NCBI GenBank assembly: GCA_031289515.1
Contig: JAITPH010000074.1
Coordinates: 1 to 13,389, forward strand
Origin: Tannerella sp.
Lineage (GTDB): Bacteria; Bacteroidota; Bacteroidia; Bacteroidales; Tannerellaceae
DNA length: 13,389 nt
Reading direction: 5' to 3'
Shown one piece after another: positions 7,020-13,389 of the stretch (its first letter is position 1; every line of letters begins with the position of its first letter). The notes under the pieces were generated by a model. The model was not told the DNA's origin. It did no database searches and saw only the letters and a list, made by a program, of their open reading frames with translations. The position numbers and the translations under genes are program-made.

Positions 7020-8453
7020 ATGAAAAAAACAGTATTGATATCAGTGGCAATAATCTTGCTTTCGTCGTGCGGTAGAAACGCAATGAACACAGGAGGCGAG
7101 CTTGTCGGCGTAAAATCAGCTTCATTCAACGAGCCTGCCCCGTATGGAATGGTATTGATTAAGAGGGGCGCGTTTGAAATGGGACCTGCCGATTCGGACA
7201 GCATCTGGGGCTTTGAGGCGGAAACAAAAGGCGTCTCTTTCGAGGCTTTCTGGATTGACGAGACGGAGATAACCAACGCCAAATATCGCTCGTTCGTTTA
7301 TTGGGTACGCGATTCGCTTATTCGTACCCGCTTGGCAGACCCCGAATATGGCGGTAATGACCTGTTTATTATTACCGAAGACAAGTATGGCGACCCTGTT
7401 GCGCCTCATCTCGACTGGGCGCGTCCGATACCGTGGAAACGCGCTAACGAAGATGAAATGCGCGCCATCGAAAGCGTGAATTTCACAAATCCCGTTACAG
7501 GCGAAAGAGGTCTCGACAGAAAACAGATGAACTATAAATACGAATGGTTTGACTATACCTCCGCAGCATTGCGCCGGAACAACCTCGACCCCGCTTTGCG
7601 CGTACGCAATACCGACATCGCGGCTAATCCCGACGAAGTCATAATGATATCCAAAGATACCGCTTACATAACCGAAGAAGGCCGTATTGTCAACGAAACG
7701 GTTACACGCCCGCTCGGCAGCCTCTTTGATTTCCTTCATACCCGGATAATCAATATCTATCCCGACGAAACGGCTTGGATAAACGATTTCAAGAACGCCT
7801 ACAACGAGCCGTATCTCAGAATGTACTTTATTCATGCCGGTTACGACGAATATCCGGTTGTGGGAGTATCTTGGGAGCAGGCTACTGCGTTCTGCGTATG
7901 GCGTACCGACATCCTGAAAAGGTCGATGAGCTTACCGCCGGGGCAGGTCATAGAGCCATACCGTCTGCCTACCGAAGGCGAATGGGAATATGCGGCGCGT
8001 TCAGGCAAGAACGAAAACAAATATCCGTGGTCGATAGAAGGACTTAAAGATACAAAAGATTGCTTTATGGCAAACTTCAAGCCGGGCGACGGCGATTATA
8101 CTCAGGACGGTCATCTTATCACAGCCCGCGTAGCTTCGTACTCGCCGAATGAGTTTGGCTTGTACGACATGGCAGGCAACGTCGCCGAATGGACTTCGAC
8201 CGTATATTACGAATCGGGTCCGAAGCAAATGAGCGATATCAACCCCGAACTCCGTTATGATGCGGCTAAGGAAGATCCGTATGAAATGAAAAAGAAAGTC
8301 GTACGCGGCGGCTCGTGGAAGGATGTAGCCCGTTTCATACGCTCTGACATGCGCACGTTCGAATATCAAAACGAAACGCGCTCATATATCGGTTTCCGCT
8401 GCGTTCGCACGCAGGTCGGATTCTCAAATTCTAAAAAAGGAAAGAAAAAATAA
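7020..8453 (+). CDS. gldK: T9SS ring lipoprotein GldK/PorK (formylglycine-generating-enzyme fold)
   Basis: A lipoprotein of 477 residues: the signal ends in LLSSC with the lipidated cysteine at 17. The body is an FGE-sulfatase-type domain, seen in PYGMVLIKRGAFEMG (41-55), FWIDETEITNAKYRSFV (about 78-94), YPVVGVSWEQATAFCVWR, PYRLPTEGEWEYAAR, NEFGLYDMAGNVAEW and the C-terminal VVRGGSWKD followed by IGFRCVR. True formylglycine-generating enzymes carry two active-site cysteines just after the RGGS motif; here that segment reads SWKDVARFIRSDMR and has none, so the fold is presumably structural, as known for GldK/PorK. With GldN it forms the periplasmic ring attached to the outer membrane. The long insert between about residues 95 and 270 is usual for this family. 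It lies in the order porP-gldK-gldL-gldM-gldN. Confidence 0.97.
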   Translation: MKKTVLISVAIILLSSCGRNAMNTGGELVGVKSASFNEPAPYGMVLIKRGAFEMGPADSDSIWGFEAETKGVSFEAFWIDETEITNAKYRSFVYWVRDSLIRTRLADPEYGGNDLFIITEDKYGDPVAPHLDWARPIPWKRANEDEMRAIESVNFTNPVTGERGLDRKQMNYKYEWFDYTSAALRRNNLDPALRVRNTDIAANPDEVIMISKDTAYITEEGRIVNETVTRPLGSLFDFLHTRIINIYPDETAWINDFKNAYNEPYLRMYFIHAGYDEYPVVGVSWEQATAFCVWRTDILKRSMSLPPGQVIEPYRLPTEGEWEYAARSGKNENKYPWSIEGLKDTKDCFMANFKPGDGDYTQDGHLITARVASYSPNEFGLYDMAGNVAEWTSTVYYESGPKQMSDINPELRYDAAKEDPYEMKKKVVRGGSWKDVARFIRSDMRTFEYQNETRSYIGFRCVRTQVGFSNSKKGKKK

Positions 8454-8467
8454 TAAAAATACAGGTC

Positions 8468-9679
8468 ATGGGTAAATACAAAAGATATAAAAACCGGATT
8501 GAGATGTTCCTTTCGAGCGAGAAAGGTAGAAGAATTTTGAACTTCTGTTACTCTTGGGGCGCAGCTGTCGTTATCATCGGAGCGCTGTTCAAATTGTTGC
8601 ATCTCCCTTATGCCAACCAGATAATGTTCATTTCAATGACAACCGAAGCGTTCATATTCTTCATCTTGGGATTTGATCGTCCCGGAAGCGATTACAATTG
8701 GGAAGACGTATTCCCTGTTTTGAAATCGAAGAATCCGCTTGACCGTCCCGATTTTGCAAGCGGCGGCGGTAGTAGTGGCGGAATTGTCGGCGGCAGCGGC
8801 GCTATTATCGTTGGCGACGGCGCGGCTAATGTTGGCGGCGCTGGAGGTGGAGGCGGCGTTGGAGGCGCTAATCTCGGCGGCGGAACAGTTGTCATCGGAA
8901 ACTTCGGTGGCGGAGGCGGAGGAAACTTCGGAAGCGGCGTAGGCGGCGGTGGCGTCATCGGCGTAGGCGGCGGCATCGGAGAAGGCGGCGGAATAGCGAC
9001 CGGCATGTCAGCCGAAGGAGGCGTCGCAAATCAGCCGCCCAAACCATCGCCGCAGGCATTGGTGAACGCAGGCATGGCTACAATGGGTCTGAACATTTCG
9101 GAAACAGATTCCGAAGCGCTCGCCGAAAGTATAAAGAAACTCAGCGGCGCAGCCGAACAGATTTCGAAGATGGCAGACCTCACCGAAGCTACCCAGTCGT
9201 ATATCGAACAAATATCGCAGGTATCGCAAGACCTTGAGAAGTTCAGCCTTATCACAGGCTCGCTCGGCGAAGTATCCGATTCGCTCATCAATTCATGCAA
9301 GCTAATATCAGGCTCGAACGAAGAAGGCGCTCTGGAAAAACCAAAAAGCTATGTCGCTCAGATGACGCAGCTTAATGATAATATTTCGGGGCTGAATCAG
9401 TTCTATGAAACCCAATTGACAGGTTTGCGCTCGCAGATGGAAACCATACATCAAATCAATGCCGGACTTAACCGTATACGCGATTTGTACGACAGCTCAA
9501 TCGTCGACAGCTCCGCTTTCCGCAACGAAAACGAACGTATGGCGCAGCTTCTCTCGCAACTGAATCACGTATACAGCCGATTGTTGCAGGCTATGACGGT
9601 CAATATGCAGGCAAGCGGTTATCAGACGGCTGCTCCGGGATACCAGCAACCTCCATATCAAGGCGGCGGTTACAGATAA
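8468..9679 (+). CDS. gldL: T9SS inner-membrane motor protein GldL/PorL with a Gly-rich insert
   Basis: A protein of 403 residues. Two membrane helices lie at about 23-43 (ILNFCYSWGAAVVIIGALF) and 50-69 (NQIMFISMTTEAFIFFILGF), joined by the short loop KLLHLPYA. Glu60 inside helix 2 and Lys42/His45 at the loop match the conserved charged positions of GldL implicated in proton-driven motor function. With GldM it forms the motor that energises type IX secretion. After the hairpin come about 30 linker residues, then a Gly-rich segment (98-189), then a cytoplasmic part rich in predicted helix (about 197-380) and a Gln/Gly/Pro/Tyr-rich tail. P. gingivalis PorL is about 309 residues and flavobacterial GldL is shorter, so the extra length is largely the Gly-rich segment. 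It starts 14 bases after gldK, and gldM follows after 28. Confidence 0.96.
   Translation: MGKYKRYKNRIEMFLSSEKGRRILNFCYSWGAAVVIIGALFKLLHLPYANQIMFISMTTEAFIFFILGFDRPGSDYNWEDVFPVLKSKNPLDRPDFASGGGSSGGIVGGSGAIIVGDGAANVGGAGGGGGVGGANLGGGTVVIGNFGGGGGGNFGSGVGGGGVIGVGGGIGEGGGIATGMSAEGGVANQPPKPSPQALVNAGMATMGLNISETDSEALAESIKKLSGAAEQISKMADLTEATQSYIEQISQVSQDLEKFSLITGSLGEVSDSLINSCKLISGSNEEGALEKPKSYVAQMTQLNDNISGLNQFYETQLTGLRSQMETIHQINAGLNRIRDLYDSSIVDSSAFRNENERMAQLLSQLNHVYSRLLQAMTVNMQASGYQTAAPGYQQPPYQGGGYR
8759..9034 (+). repeat. Low-complexity glycine-rich coding segment within gldL
   Basis: Residues 98-189 of GldL are built from short Gly runs (up to six) separated by Val, Ile, Ala, Asn, Ser and Phe. I count 46 Gly among residues 99-185. 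The glycine codons mix GGC, GGA and GGT rather than repeating one unit, which argues for selection on the protein instead of simple slippage. The same DNA gives a proline-rich reading on the minus strand, which is a by-product. Confidence 0.9.
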
Positions 9680-9707
9680 TAGATGAAAATCGATAAAATA
9701 AATAAAA

Positions 9708-11255
9708 ATGGCAGCAAATAATCCCAATTCACCGCGTCAGAAGATGATAAACCTGATGTATCTGGTCTTCATCGCCATGATGGCTCTCAACGTCTCGTCG
9801 GAGGTGTTGGACGGTTTTGAATTGGTAGAGAACAGTCTTAGCGCTTCTTCCGCAAATTCGTCCAAACGCAACGAGCAGGTCAAATCAAACCTCGACAAGG
9901 CTTATCAGGCAAATCCCACAAAAGTGGGCGAATGGTACGAAAAGGGAGTTAAAGTAAAAGTGCAATCGGATGAGCTTTACAACTATATCGACGAGCTTAA
10001 ACTGCGGATAGTTCAGGTGAGCGACGGCGAAAAGGGCGATGTCGGAAATATAGAACATAAAGACGACCTTGAAGCCGCATCGCGCGTCATGCTGGCGCCT
10101 GTCGTGGGCGAAGGAAAAAAGCTGAAAGAACGCCTTGAAGGGTATCGTACAAATATGTGCGACATAGTAAGCGACCCTGCGAAAATAGAGATGTTTGAAG
10201 CGACCATCAACACCGAAACTCCGAAGAAAGCCGGAATAATAGCAGGCTCGTGGGAAGCGGCGCTGTTCGAGAACATGCCTGTCGCCGCCGCAATTACATT
10301 GCTTACGAAAATACAGAACGACATCCGTTATATCGAAGGCGAAGCCCTTTCAACACTGATTACCAACGTCGATGTAGGCGATTACCGCGTTAACAGGATT
10401 CAGGCGCTGGTCATACCCAAAAGCCAGATTGTTACAAGCGGAATGCCTTATGAGGCGCAGATTGTACTTGCGGCTGTCGATTCGACCAAACAGCCGGATT
10501 ATTATCTCGGCGAAACCCTTCTTAAAAACGACTATATATCGATGTCCACAAGCGGGGTAGGCGAGAGAAGCATTTCGGGCAAAGTCGTAGCCGACGGCGA
10601 AACGTATCCCTTCGATGCAAAATATTCCGTAACCGAATCTACGGCTACCATCGCCCCGACATTGATGAAATTCCTCTACGAGAGCATTGATAACGACCTC
10701 GAAATAGCCATGCCCGGCGTTCCGAGCGGCGCCGTGTCGGCAAGCCTGACAGGTAGCGGCTCTATCAAACTCAAGGAAAAGAATATCTGGACGGTCACCG
10801 GTCTGAACATGTCGTCGTCTCCGAATGTGAAGGTGACGCTTAATGCTACCGTAGGCGGTCGCGTTGTCTCCGCAAGTCAGGATTTTAAGGTGCGACCGTT
10901 GCCGGAGCCGCTTCCTTTCATCACTTACAAGGACACCGACGGCAACTCCCGCAAATTTACGCACGGTCAAATCGCCAAACGCAGCCTTGTGGACGCTCCG
11001 GGCGTGCAGGCTGCCATCGACGACGGCGTGCTTAACGTGCCTCATACCGTGACCGGCTTCACCATGACCGTAATCGATGCTATGGGAAACAGTATTCCCG
11101 AAGTGTCCAACAGCAATGAATTTACGCCCCGTCAGAAAGAATTTATCCGTAATCTTGCGCGTGGAAAGCGCTTTTACATCGGTAATGTAAAGGCTCTCGA
11201 TCCAATGGGCAAGCCGCTGACAATAAGATATTCAATGGAAATTATCGTGAACTGA
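9708..11255 (+). CDS. gldM: T9SS motor protein GldM/PorM
   Basis: A protein of 515 residues, essentially the length of P. gingivalis PorM. A short cytoplasmic N-terminus, MAANNPNSPRQK, carries Arg10 just before the single membrane helix at about 13-31 (MINLMYLVFIAMMALNV). It is followed by SSEVLDGFELVENSL, the family signature. The rest is periplasmic: a mainly helical region to about residue 220, then beta-rich domains (for example GMPYEAQIVLAAVDS and the final RFYIGNVKALDPMGKPLTIRYSMEIIV). GldM dimers are known to thread their helix through a GldL pentamer and to reach across the periplasm to the GldK/GldN ring, passing on motor motion. No truncation or missing domain is seen. gldN begins 16 bases downstream. 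Confidence 0.97.
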   Translation: MAANNPNSPRQKMINLMYLVFIAMMALNVSSEVLDGFELVENSLSASSANSSKRNEQVKSNLDKAYQANPTKVGEWYEKGVKVKVQSDELYNYIDELKLRIVQVSDGEKGDVGNIEHKDDLEAASRVMLAPVVGEGKKLKERLEGYRTNMCDIVSDPAKIEMFEATINTETPKKAGIIAGSWEAALFENMPVAAAITLLTKIQNDIRYIEGEALSTLITNVDVGDYRVNRIQALVIPKSQIVTSGMPYEAQIVLAAVDSTKQPDYYLGETLLKNDYISMSTSGVGERSISGKVVADGETYPFDAKYSVTESTATIAPTLMKFLYESIDNDLEIAMPGVPSGAVSASLTGSGSIKLKEKNIWTVTGLNMSSSPNVKVTLNATVGGRVVSASQDFKVRPLPEPLPFITYKDTDGNSRKFTHGQIAKRSLVDAPGVQAAIDDGVLNVPHTVTGFTMTVIDAMGNSIPEVSNSNEFTPRQKEFIRNLARGKRFYIGNVKALDPMGKPLTIRYSMEIIVN

Positions 11256-11271
11256 TTAAAACTATATACAA

Positions 11272-12339
11272 ATGAAACGTTATTATTATATAAGTCTGAT
11301 ATGCCTTGCTTTGAGCGTCGTTACAGAGGCGCAGAATCAAGCTCCGCGAGTTAGTCGCGGCGCCGACCGTGCGAAGCAAACCGAGAATAAAGCAGGATCG
11401 CAGGAACTGACCGTCCGCGCTCAAAACATGAACGAGCAACTGACGCAGGAGATAGGCAACGCGCGCTGGACGCGGATTATCTACCGCTCGCTTGACCTGA
11501 CGAAGGAGAAGAACGCTCCGCTCTATTATCCCGTGCAGGAAGTGAACGGTAACGTGAATCTTTTTACCTCAATCTTCCATCTCATTAGCGAGGGCAAAAT
11601 AAATATTTACAAGTATTTGGACGGATACGAGGCTTTCGACGAGGCAAATCAGCTTTCGTTTAAAGACTTGCTCGTCAATTTCAATATTTTCTACGAAGAA
11701 GTGCCTGCAGGCGGAGGCCGTCCGGCAAGTTACGTCATCAATTCGAGCGACATACCGTCGTCGGAAGTACGTTCCCTGTACGTCAAGGAGGCATGGTATT
11801 TTGACCAGAACAATTCGATTTACGACGTCAAAACGCTTGCTTTGTGCCCTATTGCATTCGTTGTTTCCGACATCGGCGAGGAGAAAATGCCGATGTTCTG
11901 GGTTAAATACGAAGATATCCGTCCTTATGTGAAGAGTAAGCATATAATGACTTCAAATCTCAACAATACAAAGACTTTTACCGTCGACGATTACTTCCGC
12001 AGCCGGATGTTCGACGGCGAGATCGTCAAGACCGAAAACCTGATGAACCTCGCATTATTGCAGTATTGTCCGACGCCCGATTCGATGATGGCGGAACAGC
12101 AACGCATCGAAACTCAACTCCGGACATTCAACGATTCGCTCTGGATACAGCCCGACACCACCACAAAGACGCTAAGCAAGAAAGAAACAAAGAAACTCCA
12201 GAAAGCGGCGCAAAAAGACCGCGAAGGAGTCTCGACAAGTAACGCAGGCGCCACGCCAAAAGAGCCTAAACCGACAAAACCCAAACCAACGGAAAACGCA
12301 ACAACATCATCGCCTACACGAAGCATACGGAGGCAATAG
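11272..12339 (+). CDS. gldN: T9SS periplasmic ring protein GldN/PorN
   Basis: A protein of 355 residues with a type I signal peptide (MKRYYYISLICLALSVVTEA, cleavage near 20). Family blocks include ARWTRIIYRSLDLTKEKNAPLYYP, LFTSIFHLISEGKINIYKYLDGYEAF, VKEAWYFDQNNSIYDVKTLALCPIA, MPMFWVKYEDIRPYV and TFTVDDYFRSRMFDGEIVKTENLMN, all characteristic of GldN/PorN, which binds GldK to build the ring beneath the outer membrane. The last 70 or so residues form a charged, low-complexity tail rich in Lys, Pro and Thr (KEPKPTKPKPTE), probably disordered. The gene ends the T9SS cluster; its last 33 bases overlap the 3' end of the convergent glycosylase gene, and no terminator lies between them. Confidence 0.96.
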   Translation: MKRYYYISLICLALSVVTEAQNQAPRVSRGADRAKQTENKAGSQELTVRAQNMNEQLTQEIGNARWTRIIYRSLDLTKEKNAPLYYPVQEVNGNVNLFTSIFHLISEGKINIYKYLDGYEAFDEANQLSFKDLLVNFNIFYEEVPAGGGRPASYVINSSDIPSSEVRSLYVKEAWYFDQNNSIYDVKTLALCPIAFVVSDIGEEKMPMFWVKYEDIRPYVKSKHIMTSNLNNTKTFTVDDYFRSRMFDGEIVKTENLMNLALLQYCPTPDSMMAEQQRIETQLRTFNDSLWIQPDTTTKTLSKKETKKLQKAAQKDREGVSTSNAGATPKEPKPTKPKPTENATTSSPTRSIRRQ

Positions 12340-12819
12340 TTTTCCCCATGCTTCGCAGATTTGTTCGAAGGAAATGCCGGCATTGGCAGGGCTTGTGCTC
12401 GGTAAGCCGATATAGTTTATGCCTTCGCGCTGTCGGAAATTTGCTTTGAATAGAGTTTGCGCTTTTCCGCCGTTAAATCCGACTGCTTTGATTTTCGGGT
12501 GGTCTTTCAGTAGTCCGTCGATGTCGTTTACTGTCGCATCGGAGATGTTTGTATCCAGACTGCCTTTACGTTTGGCTGTTTTTGCCAAATCCCAAAGTCC
12601 TGTTTTGTGCCGCTTCAACAAGTCCTTTTTCTCTTCGTAGGAGACAGGCAGCGGCTCGCCGGTCAATGTCGCCATCATCTTCCAAAACCTGTTTCGCGGA
12701 TGCGCGTAATATTCACCGGCAGCAATGGAAGCATCGCCGGGCATAGAGCCGAGAATCAGTATTTCCGTATCGTCCGAAACAAGCGGCGCAAAAGATTTTT
12801 TCAAATGTAGAGAAGTCAT
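12307..12819 (-). CDS. Hypoxanthine/deoxyinosine DNA glycosylase (uracil-DNA glycosylase superfamily)
   Basis: A protein of 170 residues from the ATG at 12819. ILILGSMPGDASI (20-32) is motif 1 of the UDG superfamily, YYAHPRNRFWKMM (37-49) follows, AVGFNGGKA lies in the middle and IGLPSTSPANAG is motif 2. This arrangement (GSxPG..S, HPxNRFW and PSTSPAN) is that of the DNA-deoxyinosine glycosylase family (TIGR04274, UDG family 6), which removes hypoxanthine arising from adenine deamination as the first step of base excision repair. The frame is open up to an ATG at 12864, but homologs begin close to the chosen start, and that ATG is joined to the preceding small ORF by an ATGA overlap. The last codons overlap the 3' end of gldN by 33 bases on the opposite strand. 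Confidence 0.92.
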   Translation of the reverse strand: MTSLHLKKSFAPLVSDDTEILILGSMPGDASIAAGEYYAHPRNRFWKMMATLTGEPLPVSYEEKKDLLKRHKTGLWDLAKTAKRKGSLDTNISDATVNDIDGLLKDHPKIKAVGFNGGKAQTLFKANFRQREGINYIGLPSTSPANAGISFEQICEAWGKLLPPYASCRR

Positions 12820-12998
12820 TTTCGATGAATCAAATGTAAAACATTCCGACGACAGATTCGCCATTCGTGTGAAATATGCGAGTTTTGCCGGTAACTGCCG
12901 ACCACTTTATCGTCGATAATAACAATAAACCGGTTATTGTATCTCTGCAACAACTCACTCTGATGATCAAGATAATATTTAAACTCTTTGTCAAGCAT
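12816..12998 (-). CDS. Small hypothetical protein upstream of the glycosylase
   Basis: A protein of 60 residues. The first 37, MLDKEFKYYLDHQSELLQ... through IVIIDDKVVGSY, resemble the short Bacteroidota proteins of the type xEFxYYLxHQxELxxxYxGKYIVIKxxxVIGxY (DUF5678-like, recalled from memory, not checked). After GSY the likeness fades into RQNSHISHEWRICRRNVLH, so the C-terminal half may be altered. An adjacent frame contains TRIFHTNGESVVGMF, which looks more like the expected ending, so a frame-changing internal deletion is possible. The TGA (12816-12818) overlaps the glycosylase ATG as ATGA, which suggests translational coupling. Its promoter-like TACATTTG is at 13019-13026. Function is unknown. 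Confidence 0.55.
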   Translation of the reverse strand: MLDKEFKYYLDHQSELLQRYNNRFIVIIDDKVVGSYRQNSHISHEWRICRRNVLHLIHRK

Positions 12999-13018
12999 GT
13001 TTTTGATATTTGAACATA

Positions 13019-13026
13019 CAAATGTA
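13019..13026 (-). promoter_or_regulatory. -7 promoter element of the small protein/glycosylase pair
   Basis: TACATTTG on the minus strand is a perfect TAnnTTTG match 20 bases before the ATG at 12998. No well-spaced -33 TTTG was found (the nearest in AGTTTG is about 32 bases away), so confidence is moderate. Another TACATTTG at 12831-12838 lies directly before the glycosylase ATG and could give a nearly leaderless transcript. Confidence 0.45.
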
Positions 13027-13093
13027 CAAGTTATAATTCAGACTATGGCCATATTTTACAAACTTTAATTTTTGTGATTTCCGATATGCTTTT

Positions 13094-13138
13094 TCCGGAC
13101 GCCCCGTATCTCCGGATTGCTTCGTACCTCGCAATGAC
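13094..13138. repeat. REP-like palindromic intergenic repeat
   Basis: TCCGGA at 13094-13099 and again at 13111-13116 form a stem around CGCCCCGTATC. The second copy runs into ATTGC-TTCGTACCTC-GCAAT (13116-13135), a second small stem. The minus strand reads GTCATTGCGAGGTACGAAGC and then AATCCGG, which matches the widespread bacterial dispersed repeat of the type CATTGCGAGGnnCGAAGCAATC. It lies between the minus-strand pair and the plus-strand gene at the right edge, and the flanking intergenic DNA is AT-rich. It is probably a multicopy element in this genome. Confidence 0.65.
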
Positions 13139-13209
13139 GGCAGATTGCCCTTTATTGGCTTAGCGTTTCAAATTTTCGATTTTCAATTGTTTATAACTTT
13201 TTATATAAA

Positions 13210-13243
13210 TTGTTGCATGGTATTTTCTTATTCATTACCTTTG
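13210..13243 (+). promoter_or_regulatory. Promoter of the gene at the right edge
   Basis: TTG at 13213-13215 (also one at 13210-13212), a 20-base spacer and TACCTTTG (13236-13243) match the Bacteroidota -33/-7 pattern closely. The implied start near 13249 gives a leader of about 20 bases before the ATG at 13269. Confidence 0.6.
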
Positions 13244-13268
13244 TCTCCAATATTTTTAAGCAGAAAAG

Positions 13269-13389
13269 ATGTTGAAGAACAAGAATATACAGTACAGGCA
13301 AAGCCGGTCTACAACTGTCAAGGTTGCAGACGATAGCCTTTTATGTTTATTTAACGGCGATTTCTTGCAAACAAGCGATATTTTCTTAA
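13269..13389 (+). CDS. Unrecognised gene, first 40 codons (runs off the right edge)
   Basis: An ATG at 13269 opens a frame with no stop to the end of the window (MLKNKNIQYRQSRSTTVKVA, then DDSLLCLFNGDFLQTSDIFL). It is placed just downstream of a good promoter, which is the main reason to call it. There is no signal peptide, and no family is recognised from so short a stretch. A competing frame with a start at 13145 ends at 13336, but it would start upstream of the promoter and has a composition typical of noncoding AT-rich DNA. Confidence 0.4.
   Translation, partial: MLKNKNIQYRQSRSTTVKVADDSLLCLFNGDFLQTSDIFL

Noticed and set aside
8692..9006. Minus-strand proline-rich ORF of 104 residues
   Set aside because: It is the antisense reading of the Gly-rich part of gldL; GGN codons read backwards give Pro.
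12820..12864. Longer glycosylase start at 12864
   Set aside because: The 15 extra residues are unlike homologs, and the ATGA junction with the upstream ORF supports 12819.
13145..13336. Plus-strand ORF of 63 residues
   Set aside because: It begins upstream of the promoter at 13210-13243 and consists largely of Phe/Ile-rich AT-derived residues; the frame from 13269 is better placed.
1..13389. CRISPR array, tRNA, rRNA or insertion sequence
   Set aside because: No regular repeats, cloverleaf sequence, ribosomal signature or transposase reading was found by eye.
1..13389. A new multi-gene defence or secretion system
   Set aside because: All multi-gene units are explained by known families; the AAA-ATPase-like gene is alone and incomplete, so calling it a system is not supported.

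Overview
The window reads as a chromosomal segment of a Bacteroidota bacterium, most likely of the order Bacteroidales. The support is a complete core gene set of the type IX secretion system (T9SS), which is restricted to this phylum, and repeated promoter-like sequences of the Bacteroidota type (a -33 TTG and a -7 TAnnTTTG). Start codons also mostly lack strong Shine-Dalgarno sequences. No tRNA, rRNA, CRISPR array, transposase or phage gene was seen.

Layout. Bases 1-1046 (minus) hold the first 348 codons of an AAA-ATPase-like protein of the PF09820 type, which runs off the left edge. Next to it (1132-1251, minus) is a 39-residue remnant of an ECF sigma factor that stops just after its region 2 core. 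Divergent promoters at 1353-1400 point back to this remnant and forward to tex. Bases 1595-3718 encode Tex, an RNA-binding protein with a C-terminal S1 domain. Then follow a lipoprotein protease of the clostripain (C11) family and a PduO-type cob(I)alamin adenosyltransferase, 13 bases apart. A small acidic DUF2795 protein has its own promoter and a leader hairpin, and a clear intrinsic terminator at 5948-5990 closes this block.

The main unit is the plus-strand cluster porP-gldK-gldL-gldM-gldN (P. gingivalis names porP-porK-porL-porM-porN), 6064-12339, with gaps of 5 to 28 bases and no internal terminator. GldL and GldM form the proton-driven inner-membrane motor, GldK (lipoprotein) and GldN form the periplasmic ring under the outer membrane, and PorP is the associated outer-membrane protein. 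Together they energise export of T9SS cargo. The odd member is GldL: a segment of about 90 residues, half of them glycine, lies between its membrane hairpin and its cytoplasmic helical part.

On the minus strand a hypoxanthine/deoxyinosine DNA glycosylase converges on gldN and overlaps its 3' end by 33 bases. It is preceded by a 60-residue protein whose TGA overlaps the glycosylase ATG (ATGA). The right end carries a REP-like palindromic repeat, a good promoter and the first 40 codons of an unrecognised plus-strand gene.

I did not find a convincing undescribed multi-gene system. The most unusual points are the Gly-rich GldL insert, the decayed sigma factor beside the ATPase gene, and the coupled small-protein/glycosylase pair.
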